The notes under the pieces: model-generated
Database searches by the model: none
Told to the model about the DNA's origin: nothing
What the model saw: only the letters and a program-made list of their open reading frames with translations
Origin: Mycolicibacterium aromaticivorans JS19b1 = JCM 16368
Lineage (GTDB): Bacteria > Actinomycetota > Actinomycetes > Mycobacteriales > Mycobacteriaceae
Direction of reading: 5' to 3'
DNA: 64,000 nt
NCBI RefSeq assembly: GCF_000559085.1
Contig: NZ_JALN02000002.1
Location: 1-64,000, forward strand
Part shown: in pieces, positions 43,769-51,899 of the stretch
Layout: each line of letters begins with the position of its first letter
Numbering within the stretch: position 1 is the stretch's first letter
Program-made: the position numbers and the translations under genes

Positions 43769-44076
43769 CGGGGCGACGACGACGTTCGGACTCGAGGCCC
43801 CGTTAGGCCGGCTGGCCCGTTACCCGACAACGCTATCCCCAGTCACGGGTTGGCCGCGGCAGCCTCCAGATCGGCGCACGATACCGATCCAGCTGCGCCA
43901 TAGGTACCGGCATTTGTATTCGTCATCTCGGCTACATTGCCCCAGATACCACCTGTGTGCCGCGGCGGTATCACGACAACTTGGAGACAAGAAATTGTGT
44001 TTCCGACGTCGCTGCGCGATGCCGGAGGCAAGACTAGCGTGAGCGCCGCCGGACCCCACGCGATCGGAGATTGCAT
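43769..44076. other. Intergenic region after the CAP gene
   Basis: About 310 bases; no recognisable gene. Short minus-strand frames end in a CADLEAAAANP stretch of unknown meaning. Confidence 0.35.
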
Positions 44077-44187
44077 ATGGATCCTACCCCTGACTACGAT
44101 GCCAGCGATGAGGTCGAGTACTTTTTCAGTTGGCTTCCGTGGGCACTGCGTGGGGTTTATCCGCCGCCGGCGTATCCGCCCGTGTAG
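44077..44187 (+). CDS. Small acidic/Pro-rich open frame
   Basis: A 36-codon frame at ATG 44077 with CGGAGA upstream. It encodes MDPTPDYDASDEVEYFFSWL followed by a tail ending YPPPAYPPV. It is not recognised; the composition is biased enough to look protein-coding, but it could be fortuitous. Confidence 0.3.
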   Translation: MDPTPDYDASDEVEYFFSWLPWALRGVYPPPAYPPV

Positions 44188-44318
44188 GTGGTGATTGCGT
44201 GGCTCACCGGGCTGTGCGAATTTTGCCCATAACCTCGGTAGCCGTGAGCTGATCTTCGAATCAAGCTTGCATCGGACTTCGGCGATGTATTTGCGGCAAC
44301 AATCGAAGGATTAATTGG

Positions 44319-45233
44319 ATGGATGATCCAAAACTTTGGCGGATACGGATGACTAGCCGCGCAATGAATTGCTGTGCGAGTGTGGTCTTTGCCCTCGGCG
44401 TGTGCCTTGGAGCCGCCGCGCCCAGCTGGGCCGCTGATGTCGAATATCTGATGGTCCCGTCACCGGCCATGGGCCGCGATATCCCGGTGGCCTTTCTGGC
44501 CGGCGGCCCGCATGCCGTGGTGCTCTTGGACGCATTCAACGCAGGCGATCCGGTCAGCAACTGGGTGACCGCGGGCAACGCGATGAACACGCTGGCAGGC
44601 AAGGGCGTCTCGGTGGTCGCGCCGGCCAGCGGAGCGTTCACCCTCTACACCAACTGGGAAGCCGACGGCACCCGGCAGTGGGAAACCTTCCTGTCCGACG
44701 AGCTGCCCAACTGGCTGGCGGCCAACAAGGGTCTGGCTCCCGGCGGGCACGCGATCGTCGGCGCCGCCCAGGGTGGTACCGGTGCTCTGATGGAGGCCAC
44801 GTTCCACCCGGACCGATACCGCTACGCCGGGTCGATGTCGGGCTTCCTGACCCCGTCCAACACCTTCCTCAACGGTGCGATCACGGCCGGCATGAACGAG
44901 TTCGGCGGGGTGAACACCCAGGCCATGTGGGGTGCAGCGCAGCTCGGCCGGTGGAAGTGGCACGACCCTGACGTGCACGCCCAGCTGCTGGTCGACAACA
45001 ACACCCGGCTGTGGGTCTTCAGCCCCCAGACGCTGACCTGCAGCGACGTGCCGGCCATGATCGGCTATTGCGATCAGGCTCAGGGCAGCAACCGCACCTT
45101 CTACTCGCACTACCGCTCCCTGGGCGGACGCAACGGCCACTTCGACTTCCCTGCCGGTGGCAACCACGACTGGGGCAACTGGGCCGCTCAGCTGGCCGCG
45201 ATGTCGAACGACGTTGCGACAGCAATCAAATAA
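44319..45233 (+). CDS. mpt51: MPT51/MPB51-type secreted antigen 85-family protein
   Basis: 304 residues from ATG 44319 (AAGGATTAATTGG upstream); ATG 44349 would start directly at the signal peptide (MTSRAMNCCASVVFALGVCL to about WAAD). The mature protein follows MPT51 closely: YLMVPSPAMGRDIPVAFLAG, NWVTAGNAMNTLAGKGVSVV, GRNGHFDFPAGG. It has the antigen 85 alpha/beta-hydrolase fold, but where Ag85 has the nucleophile motif GxSMSG it reads GAAQGG. MPT51 is likewise non-catalytic and binds fibronectin or cell-wall components. Confidence 0.93.
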   Translation: MDDPKLWRIRMTSRAMNCCASVVFALGVCLGAAAPSWAADVEYLMVPSPAMGRDIPVAFLAGGPHAVVLLDAFNAGDPVSNWVTAGNAMNTLAGKGVSVVAPASGAFTLYTNWEADGTRQWETFLSDELPNWLAANKGLAPGGHAIVGAAQGGTGALMEATFHPDRYRYAGSMSGFLTPSNTFLNGAITAGMNEFGGVNTQAMWGAAQLGRWKWHDPDVHAQLLVDNNTRLWVFSPQTLTCSDVPAMIGYCDQAQGSNRTFYSHYRSLGGRNGHFDFPAGGNHDWGNWAAQLAAMSNDVATAIK

Positions 45234-45450
45234 CAGCTCTACCCGTCCACCGTGATACTCAATTATCGTTTTGCAGTTTTCGAACCTCTGCAACCCGATC
45301 GGTCCGGTATGTGAACGGTCCGGTCTTGACCGGGACGAAACCGCCACAATCTGGCCGCCACGAACTCAAGAGAAGGGATTGGATTCCTCAAGGTCCATCC
45401 CCGAATACACGAACGTGGCCGCGGCCGCATCGATAACGTATTCGAGCTGG

Positions 45451-46653
45451 TCAGAGATATCTTTTCCTGCCGGGGCGGGTTCGTTTCCCATCGCGTGGGG
45501 GTAAGGCAAGTCTCTGCGGTGGCCTGCTCCTGAGTTGGGTCATTTGCCTTAGTGCGCCCGCCGCCAGTCTGCGCGAATGGTAATCGGCTCGGCCCGGGTC
45601 GAGTCCCCGTCCGTTGCGGCCGCCGTTGCGGCTGTCGGCCTTCATCCGTGCATAGACCACCCGCGCGAGGCGGCGCTTGAGTGAGCGCAGCGCGCGTTGG
45701 CGGCTGTCGCCCTCGTCGATCCGCCGCTGGAAATAATCCCGTCCCGGGCCGGGGTGGGTGATCTGGACCATGGCGATGCGGTGCAGCGCAACGTTGAGTT
45801 GGCGGTTGCCGTGCCGGATGGGCCGCAGCGGGCGGGTGGTCTCCCCTGACCAGTGCGGGATGGGCGCCACCCCAACGTGTCGGGCGAAGGCGGCCTCGCT
45901 CTTGAATCGGTCGATCCCGGCGACCTCGGCCACGATCTTGGCGGCCGTCAGATTCCCGCAGCCATGGATGCCCAGCAGCGCGGGCGCCGCCTCGTGAACC
46001 CGCCCATCGATGCGGCGCTCCAGTGCCTGCGCGGTGTCGATGAGCGCGACGATTTCATCGAATTCGTCGCGGGCGAGTTCGGCGAGCAGCCCGTGCTGGG
46101 TGGCCAGCCAAGTCCGCAGTTCCTCGCGGGGCTTTCTGTATTCCCAGTTGCGAGGCTCTGCCCAGGCCGGGTCGAGCTGGTGGATGCGCTCGAGCATGCG
46201 GCTGATGAGGGCGACGCGGTGCTGCACGAGGTCCTCGCGGCGGTCGACGAGCAGCCGAAGTTCCATCGAGTGCGCGTCGTGGCAGGCCACCGGAAGGTCG
46301 GGTTCGCGTAGCACCGCCCGCGCCGCCGCGAGAGCGTCGATGGGGTCGGACTTGCCTAGCTCGCGTGAGGAGGCGCGCGAGCGGCTCATCAAATGAGGGG
46401 GGACCCGGATCACCTGTTGTCCTGCGGCTAGCAGGTCTCGTTCGAGACGCGCGGTCAACGTCCTGCAGTCTTCCACTCCCCACACCAGGTCGCGGCCGAA
46501 TCGAGCTCGCGCCCACCGAAGTGCTTCGCTGTGACCCTCGGTGGTCGTCGCGACGGTTAGTTGAGCGAGCTTGCGGCCCAGCGGATTCACCGCTACCAGA
46601 GTGTGACTGCGCTTGTGAGCGTCGACGCCGATGACCGCATCCACTAGTCTCAC
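45451..46653 (-). CDS. IS110-family transposase (DEDD type)
   Basis: About 400 residues from GTG 46653 (GGGAG upstream). The N-terminal DEDD domain begins VDAVIGVDAHKRSHTLVAV, with further acidic residues at WGVEDCRT and KSDPIDALAAARAVL. The C-terminal transposase_20 domain includes LGIHGCGNLTAAKIVAEVAG and FARHVGVAPIPHWSG. The last 20 or so residues probably read through the IS end into flanking DNA. IS256 copy 2 lies 55 bases upstream of its start. Confidence 0.9.
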   Translation of the reverse strand: MRLVDAVIGVDAHKRSHTLVAVNPLGRKLAQLTVATTTEGHSEALRWARARFGRDLVWGVEDCRTLTARLERDLLAAGQQVIRVPPHLMSRSRASSRELGKSDPIDALAAARAVLREPDLPVACHDAHSMELRLLVDRREDLVQHRVALISRMLERIHQLDPAWAEPRNWEYRKPREELRTWLATQHGLLAELARDEFDEIVALIDTAQALERRIDGRVHEAAPALLGIHGCGNLTAAKIVAEVAGIDRFKSEAAFARHVGVAPIPHWSGETTRPLRPIRHGNRQLNVALHRIAMVQITHPGPGRDYFQRRIDEGDSRQRALRSLKRRLARVVYARMKADSRNGGRNGRGLDPGRADYHSRRLAAGALRQMTQLRSRPPQRLALPPRDGKRTRPGRKRYL

Positions 46654-46707
46654 GCACTCCCTGGCGGGCGGCGGCAGAGCTGGCAGTCGGCGGGGCTGCC
46701 CGGTGCC
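45490..46707 (-). mobile_element. IS110-family element, interrupted at its upstream end by IS256 copy 2
   Basis: IS110 elements lack clear terminal inverted repeats, so the left end is placed only approximately just before the transposase C-terminus. IS256 copy 2 begins 55 bases upstream of the transposase start; the rest of the IS110 upstream end presumably continues after 48145. Nested insertion. Confidence 0.6.
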
Positions 46708-48137
46708 GGTCAAGTCCAGGGACGTGGTGTACGACGTCGTCGGGTGATTCTTCGAGTTGATGGTTCAGGCGGTGAGCGCCTCTGTGGTGGCCTCCTGTTC
46801 TGTCGGTGAGTTCTGGACGGCTTGTGATTTGCTGAGGACGTCCAGGCCGAGGTAGCGCCGGGATTCGGCCCATTCGTCGTGCTGTTCGGCCAGGACGGCA
46901 CCGACGAGGCGGATCAGGGCGCCCCGGTCGGGGAAGATGCCGACGACGTCGGTGCGACGGCGGATCTCCTTGTTCAGCCGTTCCTGGGGGTTGTTGGACC
47001 AGATTTGGCGCCAGATCTGCTTGGGGAACGCGGTGAACGCCAGCAGGTCCGCGCGAGCATTCTCCAAGTGCTCGGCGACCTTGGGGAGCTTGTCGGCGAG
47101 CGCGTCGATGATCCGATCATATTGCGCAGCAACGGAATCAGCGTCCGGCTGGTCATACACCGAATGCAGTAGCGTGCGCACCCACGGCCACGACGACTTC
47201 GGGGTGATGGCCATCAGGTTGGTGGCGTAGTGCGTACGGCAGCGCTGCCAGGCCGCGCCAGGCACGGTGGCGCCGATCGCGGCCACCAGCCCCGCGTGCG
47301 CGTCGGAGGTGACCAGTTTGACCCCGGATAGGCCGCGGGCGGTCAGCGATCGCCAGAACGCCAACCAGCCCGCCCCGTCCTCGGCCGTGGTGACGTCGAT
47401 GCCGAGGATCTCGCGGTAACCCTCGGCGTTCACACCGGTCGCGATCAGCGCATGCACGTTGACCACGCGACCGCCCTCGCGGACCTTGAGGACCAGGGCA
47501 TCGGCCGCGACGAACGTGTACGGCCCGGCATCGAGTGGCCGCGTGCGGAACGCCTCCACGGCGGTGTCGAGTTCCTTGGCCATCACCGAGACCTGCGATT
47601 TCGACAGCCCGGAGATGCCCAGCGTGCCGACCAGTTTGTCCATCCGCCGCGTCGAGACGCCCAGCAGGTAGCAGGTGGCCACCACCGTGGTCAGGGCCCG
47701 CTCGGCGCGTTTGCGTCGTTCCAGCAGCCAATCGGGGAAGTAGGAGCCCTGCCGCAGTTTCGGGATGGCGATGTCCAATGTGCCTGCCCGCGTGTCGAAG
47801 TCACGGTGGCGGTAGCCGTTGCGGTGGTTGGTTCGCTCCCCGCTGCGCTCGCCGTAGCCGGCGCCGCACAGTGCGTCGGCCTCGGCACCCATCAGGGTGT
47901 GGATGAACATCGACAGCAGCTCGCGCAGCACGTCGGGATGAGCGGCGGTGAGTCGCTCGGTCAGGACCTGCTGCAGGTCGATATCGTGGACAGTGGTCAT
48001 CGCGTGTGTTCCTTCTTTGCTCGAGTGACTTTGGACGGTCCCTCGAAGAATCACGCGATGACCTTCAATCACTCGGCTACGACACGCCGGTACCGCTAAT
48101 CAGGTCCGACTCGTACACCACTCTGCTGGACGCAACC
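46708..48137 (-). mobile_element. IS256-family (IS1081-like) insertion sequence, copy 2 (1430 bp)
   Basis: Same extent and, as far as compared, same sequence as copy 1. An exact 8-bp duplication CCGGTGCC flanks it (46700-46707 and 48138-48145), so it transposed into the upstream end of the IS110-family element. Insertion here may affect IS110 transposase expression. Confidence 0.93.
46765..48000 (-). CDS. IS256-family mutator-type transposase, IS1081-like, copy 2
   Basis: 411 residues, identical to the copy 1 transposase, from ATG 48000. All catalytic motifs are intact. Confidence 0.93.
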   Translation of the reverse strand: MTTVHDIDLQQVLTERLTAAHPDVLRELLSMFIHTLMGAEADALCGAGYGERSGERTNHRNGYRHRDFDTRAGTLDIAIPKLRQGSYFPDWLLERRKRAERALTTVVATCYLLGVSTRRMDKLVGTLGISGLSKSQVSVMAKELDTAVEAFRTRPLDAGPYTFVAADALVLKVREGGRVVNVHALIATGVNAEGYREILGIDVTTAEDGAGWLAFWRSLTARGLSGVKLVTSDAHAGLVAAIGATVPGAAWQRCRTHYATNLMAITPKSSWPWVRTLLHSVYDQPDADSVAAQYDRIIDALADKLPKVAEHLENARADLLAFTAFPKQIWRQIWSNNPQERLNKEIRRRTDVVGIFPDRGALIRLVGAVLAEQHDEWAESRRYLGLDVLSKSQAVQNSPTEQEATTEALTA

Positions 48138-48145
48138 CCGGTGCC

Positions 48146-48522
48146 GGCATGCCTCCATAGAAACCAACCGGGCGGTGGTACGTATCCAAGTTGGCCAGAC
48201 ACCAGGCATCGACCGCAGGTTCTGTGCGACCCTGCGGCGCCCACAGGAATAGACACTCGATATTCACCATCGCCTCACCCGCGTCCGAGCGCCCCGCCGA
48301 CACCAGATTCACAAGCCAGCCGTGCGGCGGCACCAGGTCAAGAAGTCAGCATCGAGCCCTCCGGACTGCTTAGGATTTCCCGGTATGGCGCCTGGTAAAC
48401 GGCGGCAACGGGTATTGGTGCACGCGCGGCCGCCTGCTCACCCGGACTTCCAACCATCAAGATGTTCGGGCGCTCAGGTGAGCATGAACATCCCATTGCG
48501 TCACAGTGACGCAACGCGGCGG
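48146..48522. other. Region between IS256 copy 2 and relE
   Basis: About 375 bases. The first part is probably the remaining outer end of the IS110 element; no gene is recognised in the rest. Confidence 0.35.
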
Positions 48523-48801
48523 TCAGGTACGTCGATAGACATCGGCGCGGTGGTCGATGCGGTGCACCCAGATGGTCGCCACATGGTCGTCGATGTGGTA
48601 GAGGAGTCGGTAGGGGCCCCGTCGTGCGCTGTATTGGCCGGCCAGTTCACCCCCAAGCGGTTTGCCAACGCGCCGGGGTCCGCGGGCCAGGTCTCCGAAG
48701 GCGAACTCGATGACTGCGGCGAGGATCCGCGGTGGGAGCTTGTCGAGGTCGCGGCGCGCGGTGGCTGTGAATCGTGTCGTGTAGCCGTCTGCGGGATTCA
48801 C
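48523..48801 (-). CDS. relE: RelE-family toxin
   Basis: 92 residues from GTG 48801. The RelE/ParE fold is shown by RFTATARRDLDKLPPRILAA, GKPLGGELAGQYSARRGPYR, and LLYHIDDHVATIWVHRIDHR. These toxins cleave mRNA in the ribosomal A site. The sequence resembles M. tuberculosis RelE (Rv1246c). It lies 1 base behind the antitoxin gene. A longer frame upstream overlaps the antitoxin and is not used. Confidence 0.92.
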   Translation of the reverse strand: MNPADGYTTRFTATARRDLDKLPPRILAAVIEFAFGDLARGPRRVGKPLGGELAGQYSARRGPYRLLYHIDDHVATIWVHRIDHRADVYRRT

Positions 48802-48802
48802 T

Positions 48803-49084
48803 TCAGCGCGATCGCCGCGGAATCTGGTAGGCGGCGCGAATCTCGTCCTCACCGTAGGTGCGGCCGAGGGTAACGTCGGATTCAGACTCTGCGACGGATT
48901 CGGCGATGCCGGGCTGCGACAGCCAGTACAGCGTCTCTTGGATCGACTCCCATTCATCGACGCCGATCAGTACCGCGGCCGGTAAACCATTCTTGGTGAT
49001 GGTGATCTGATCCCGCGTCTCACATACGGCGTCGACATACTCGTTGATCTTGCTTTTCAGCTGCGATATCGGGAGTATCCTCAT
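48803..49084 (-). CDS. relB: RelB/Phd-family antitoxin
   Basis: 93 residues: an N-terminal DNA-binding and dimerisation part MRILPISQLKSKINEYVDAV, then RDQITITKNGLPAAVLIGVD, the Phd/YefM pattern. The C-terminal tail wraps the toxin. First gene of the operon, it represses the shared promoter with the toxin. TA pairs stabilise plasmids and islands. Confidence 0.92.
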   Translation of the reverse strand: MRILPISQLKSKINEYVDAVCETRDQITITKNGLPAAVLIGVDEWESIQETLYWLSQPGIAESVAESESDVTLGRTYGEDEIRAAYQIPRRSR

Positions 49085-49221
49085 GATGAACAGTGTAGAC
49101 CCAAATATAGGTCTGTACCAGACCTGTATTTAGCCGATAACCGAGATTATGTCAACTCTCAGTTGGCATATATGCATACTGACACTTGACTACCCTTGAT
49201 AGTCGCACGATACTTGGCGGC

Positions 49222-50412
49222 ATGGCAACCTCACGCCTCGTCGAGTTGATCGACCATTATCGCAGCGCTCACGGGGTCAGCGAGGCTGAGGTTGCCCGGC
49301 GGATCGGCGTCACCCGGGAGAACCTTCGTAAGTGGCGAACCAAAGGGGTCCGCAGACTGCCGGATCGAGCCAATCTCGTTGCCGCAGCGGGCGTTATCGG
49401 CCGTCCATACCGCGAAGTGCTCTCCGCGGCGCTCTTTGACACCGGGTACCTGACCGCCGAGCAAACCGAGCAGCCACGGCCCTATGGCGAGGTCCTCCGC
49501 GACGCCATCGCGGTGCTTACCGAGGCCACACACCTGACGAATCAGCCTATGCGCCAGGATGGTTCGGGTGGATGGGAGCCGAACCCGGATCCGCGCGCAG
49601 CACTACCAATCGACTGGGCCGAGTTTGTGACCCTCGCCCTGGCCGGCGCCGCCGCCAACGCCGGCGGCATCGAAGCCATTCTGGCCGGCCGCCCCGGCTC
49701 ATGGGAAGCCGAAAGAGTCCGCCAGACACTGCAATCCACGGTGTTCGACGACAAAGACCTTATCCGCCACCGCACCGAACCCGTCATCGTCGACCTGTGG
49801 GTAGACAGCATTCTGAGCACCCTCGGCGACCCCACTGACGACGAGTACGCCGACGCGCAGGTCGAGCTCGACGGCCGCGCCGCCGCCATCCCACAGCCGA
49901 CTGATCTACCACCGGGCCCCTTCTCCCCCGACGACCCACGCATCGCTGACGAGCCCTGGATCGAGGTCGACAACAACGGCTACCTGGTCACCGGCCTAGC
50001 TGGCTGGTCTGGGGATGATGGCGACGTTGCCCTGCTGGCTGAGCTGTGGGAGGAGGCCAGGTCCTATCGCGAACCCACCTCCGGAGAGATCGCGTACGAG
50101 CAGGCGATGGAGTCGATCTCCGCCCTGGTCGACGCACTCGATCAGCAGCGGAAACGCGAATACGCCGAATACGCCGCGCAGCTCACCGACGCAATCGAGA
50201 CACGATTGGCCGGCCTGCAGCTATCGGTCCCAGTCACCGTCACCATCGCCGCGGCTCCTGAGACCTGGGAGCACGGGGAGTTCGATAAACACGCACCGCC
50301 CCCGTACCCCCGCAACGCTATAGAGGACGCAGTCGAGTGGGCCATCACATACACGCTGACCCCGGCAGCCCTTCCCGGCAGCCCGCTCGAACGCCTTGCC
50401 CAGGACCGCTGA
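49222..50412 (+). CDS. HTH (XRE-like) protein of unknown function
   Basis: 396 residues from ATG 49222; a frame to 49186 is open. Residues about 15-40 form a helix-turn-helix (GVSEAEVARRIGVTRENLRK). The rest is acidic with no recognised domain; a helical segment (YEQAMESISALVDALDQQRK) lies near the C-terminus. It is divergent from relBE, with a shared 137-base intergenic region containing ATGCATACTGAC, similar to the recombinase palindrome arm. Probably an accessory protein of a mobile element. Confidence 0.65.
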   Translation: MATSRLVELIDHYRSAHGVSEAEVARRIGVTRENLRKWRTKGVRRLPDRANLVAAAGVIGRPYREVLSAALFDTGYLTAEQTEQPRPYGEVLRDAIAVLTEATHLTNQPMRQDGSGGWEPNPDPRAALPIDWAEFVTLALAGAAANAGGIEAILAGRPGSWEAERVRQTLQSTVFDDKDLIRHRTEPVIVDLWVDSILSTLGDPTDDEYADAQVELDGRAAAIPQPTDLPPGPFSPDDPRIADEPWIEVDNNGYLVTGLAGWSGDDGDVALLAELWEEARSYREPTSGEIAYEQAMESISALVDALDQQRKREYAEYAAQLTDAIETRLAGLQLSVPVTVTIAAAPETWEHGEFDKHAPPPYPRNAIEDAVEWAITYTLTPAALPGSPLERLAQDR

Positions 50413-50523
50413 GTCATCGCAGGCCCGAGTCTCGCCGTCCGATGAGAGCGGGAGACAGTCCGCAAAATTCCTATCGCGCAGGACTTTTCGACCCTAAGCT
50501 ACATCCACCCCAGTGGCGATGTT

Positions 50524-50760
50524 GTGACGGCTGGCCACGACGTGTGGTGGAGCGAGCGCATTAGCGACATCGACGCCCAAGCCGTGATCGGAGCCGCACC
50601 CGCAGCCATTCGTTCCGGCGAACAACAACTAGATCGAGCCGTCCTACACGCGCGTGCATGGCAGATGTCATGGGCGAAAATGGGTGCAGCAGCAGGGATG
50701 TCGGCCCAGGCCGTCCACGAGAGATGGGCACAACGCGCTCGGAAGACTTCTCACGACTGA
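50524..50760 (+). CDS. Small protein with a sigma-like helix-turn-helix
   Basis: 78 residues from GTG 50524. The C-terminal half reads SWAKMGAAAGMSAQAVHERW, a typical HTH pattern recalling small actinobacterial regulators associated with mobile elements. No other domain. Confidence 0.6.
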   Translation: MTAGHDVWWSERISDIDAQAVIGAAPAAIRSGEQQLDRAVLHARAWQMSWAKMGAAAGMSAQAVHERWAQRARKTSHD

Positions 50761-51212
50761 CAAGGGTGCGGCGGCGGCGAAAGGGGTAGCGGGACGACCA
50801 CTCCCCCGGCCTCTCCCGCGTAGCGGGTGGCTTCATCGGCCTCGGCGTCGGTGTAGACGCGGACTGCGGTCGGTTGGCCCTGCGATGCTTGGATTTGTCC
50901 AATGATGGTGTCTACCAGCGTCGTCCGGTCTCTTTCATGGAAAATCTACATTATCCAGTGAAAGTACACTGTTTTCATCAGATGAATCACAGGTGCCGCG
51001 TCGGCGACGGTTGGCGCGCATCGTGGTCTGGTGACCAAACCCGTTGTTGATCTGTGGCTTTGGGTCGACGCCTTCCTCGACACCGGCCATCTGGTCCGCC
51101 GTCTCTATGGCCAAAGCGAAAAATCGGCGCCCTACTATACCCCGACGGGTATTAACTCCAGTGTGGAGGTGAGTTTGCCGCAAGGCCACGTATTCGTCAG
51201 GGTCCGCGATCG
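50761..51212. other. Intergenic region with a startless minus-strand frame
   Basis: About 450 bases. The minus strand at 50757-50936 is open and reads LVDTIIGQIQASQGQPTAVR followed by VYTDAEADEATRYAGEAGGV, which looks coding, but no start codon is available after the preceding stop. It is probably the tail of a lost gene. The rest holds nothing recognisable. Confidence 0.4.
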
Positions 51213-51680
51213 TCATGGTGGATCTTGGCCCGATTCTGTGCGTCGTTGGGCCGCTCGCCGCTTGTTGTATCCGATCCGGGCGAGTCCGGGTATCTCCTCC
51301 CACACCAGGATGAGCAGGATCAGTGCGGCGAGGATGAGACCGGTCCAATACCGCCCGGCGCCGACCACGACACCGAGGGCGGCGACCGACCAGATGCCAG
51401 CAGCCGTGGTGAGCCCGCGGACTTCACCGGTGGATTGGCGCAGGATCACCCCGGCCCCGAGGAACCTGACCCTGGTGGCGACACCGGCGATCACCCTGCC
51501 GGTCTCCTGCGGGAACAGATCCAGGGCCAACGCGGTGAAGACGGCTGCCCCCAGCCCGACCAGGGCGTTGGTCCGGTCCCCGGCGGGCGATCCGCAGGTT
51601 TCCCGCTCCCAACCGATCACAAACCCAAGGGCCGCGGCCAAAGCGGCGCGCGCCAGCAGTATGAGATCGAACTCGGTCAT
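51213..51680 (-). CDS. MgtC/SapB-family membrane protein
   Basis: 155 residues with four or five membrane segments. It has the MgtC signature LGFVIGWERETCGSPAGDRT and the RVRFLGAGVILRQ and VRGLTTAAGIWSVAALGVVV segments. MgtC proteins help survival at low magnesium and in macrophages, in part by modulating the F-ATPase. It precedes the metal-handling region. Confidence 0.9.
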   Translation of the reverse strand: MTEFDLILLARAALAAALGFVIGWERETCGSPAGDRTNALVGLGAAVFTALALDLFPQETGRVIAGVATRVRFLGAGVILRQSTGEVRGLTTAAGIWSVAALGVVVGAGRYWTGLILAALILLILVWEEIPGLARIGYNKRRAAQRRTESGQDPP

Positions 51681-51899
51681 GTCAGCCTCCCTTTGGTCGA
51701 CGCTCGGGCGGCGCGCAGTGGGGCCGTGTAGCGACGAGAGGTGCGCGCCGTGCCCGTGGAGGAGAACAGACGCCGACAGCCAAGCTAAGCAGCGTCGCTG
51801 CTCGCCTGCTAGGCAATTTCAGTTTGGATCACGCGCCGGCACAGCAACGAAACACCCGCTGATCGGTCAGTGAACACGCACACTGCGCCGTGTGTGGTG
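51681..51899. other. Intergenic region before the P1B ATPase 3' end
   Basis: About 220 bases between the MgtC start and the ATPase stop; no gene is recognised. Confidence 0.4.
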
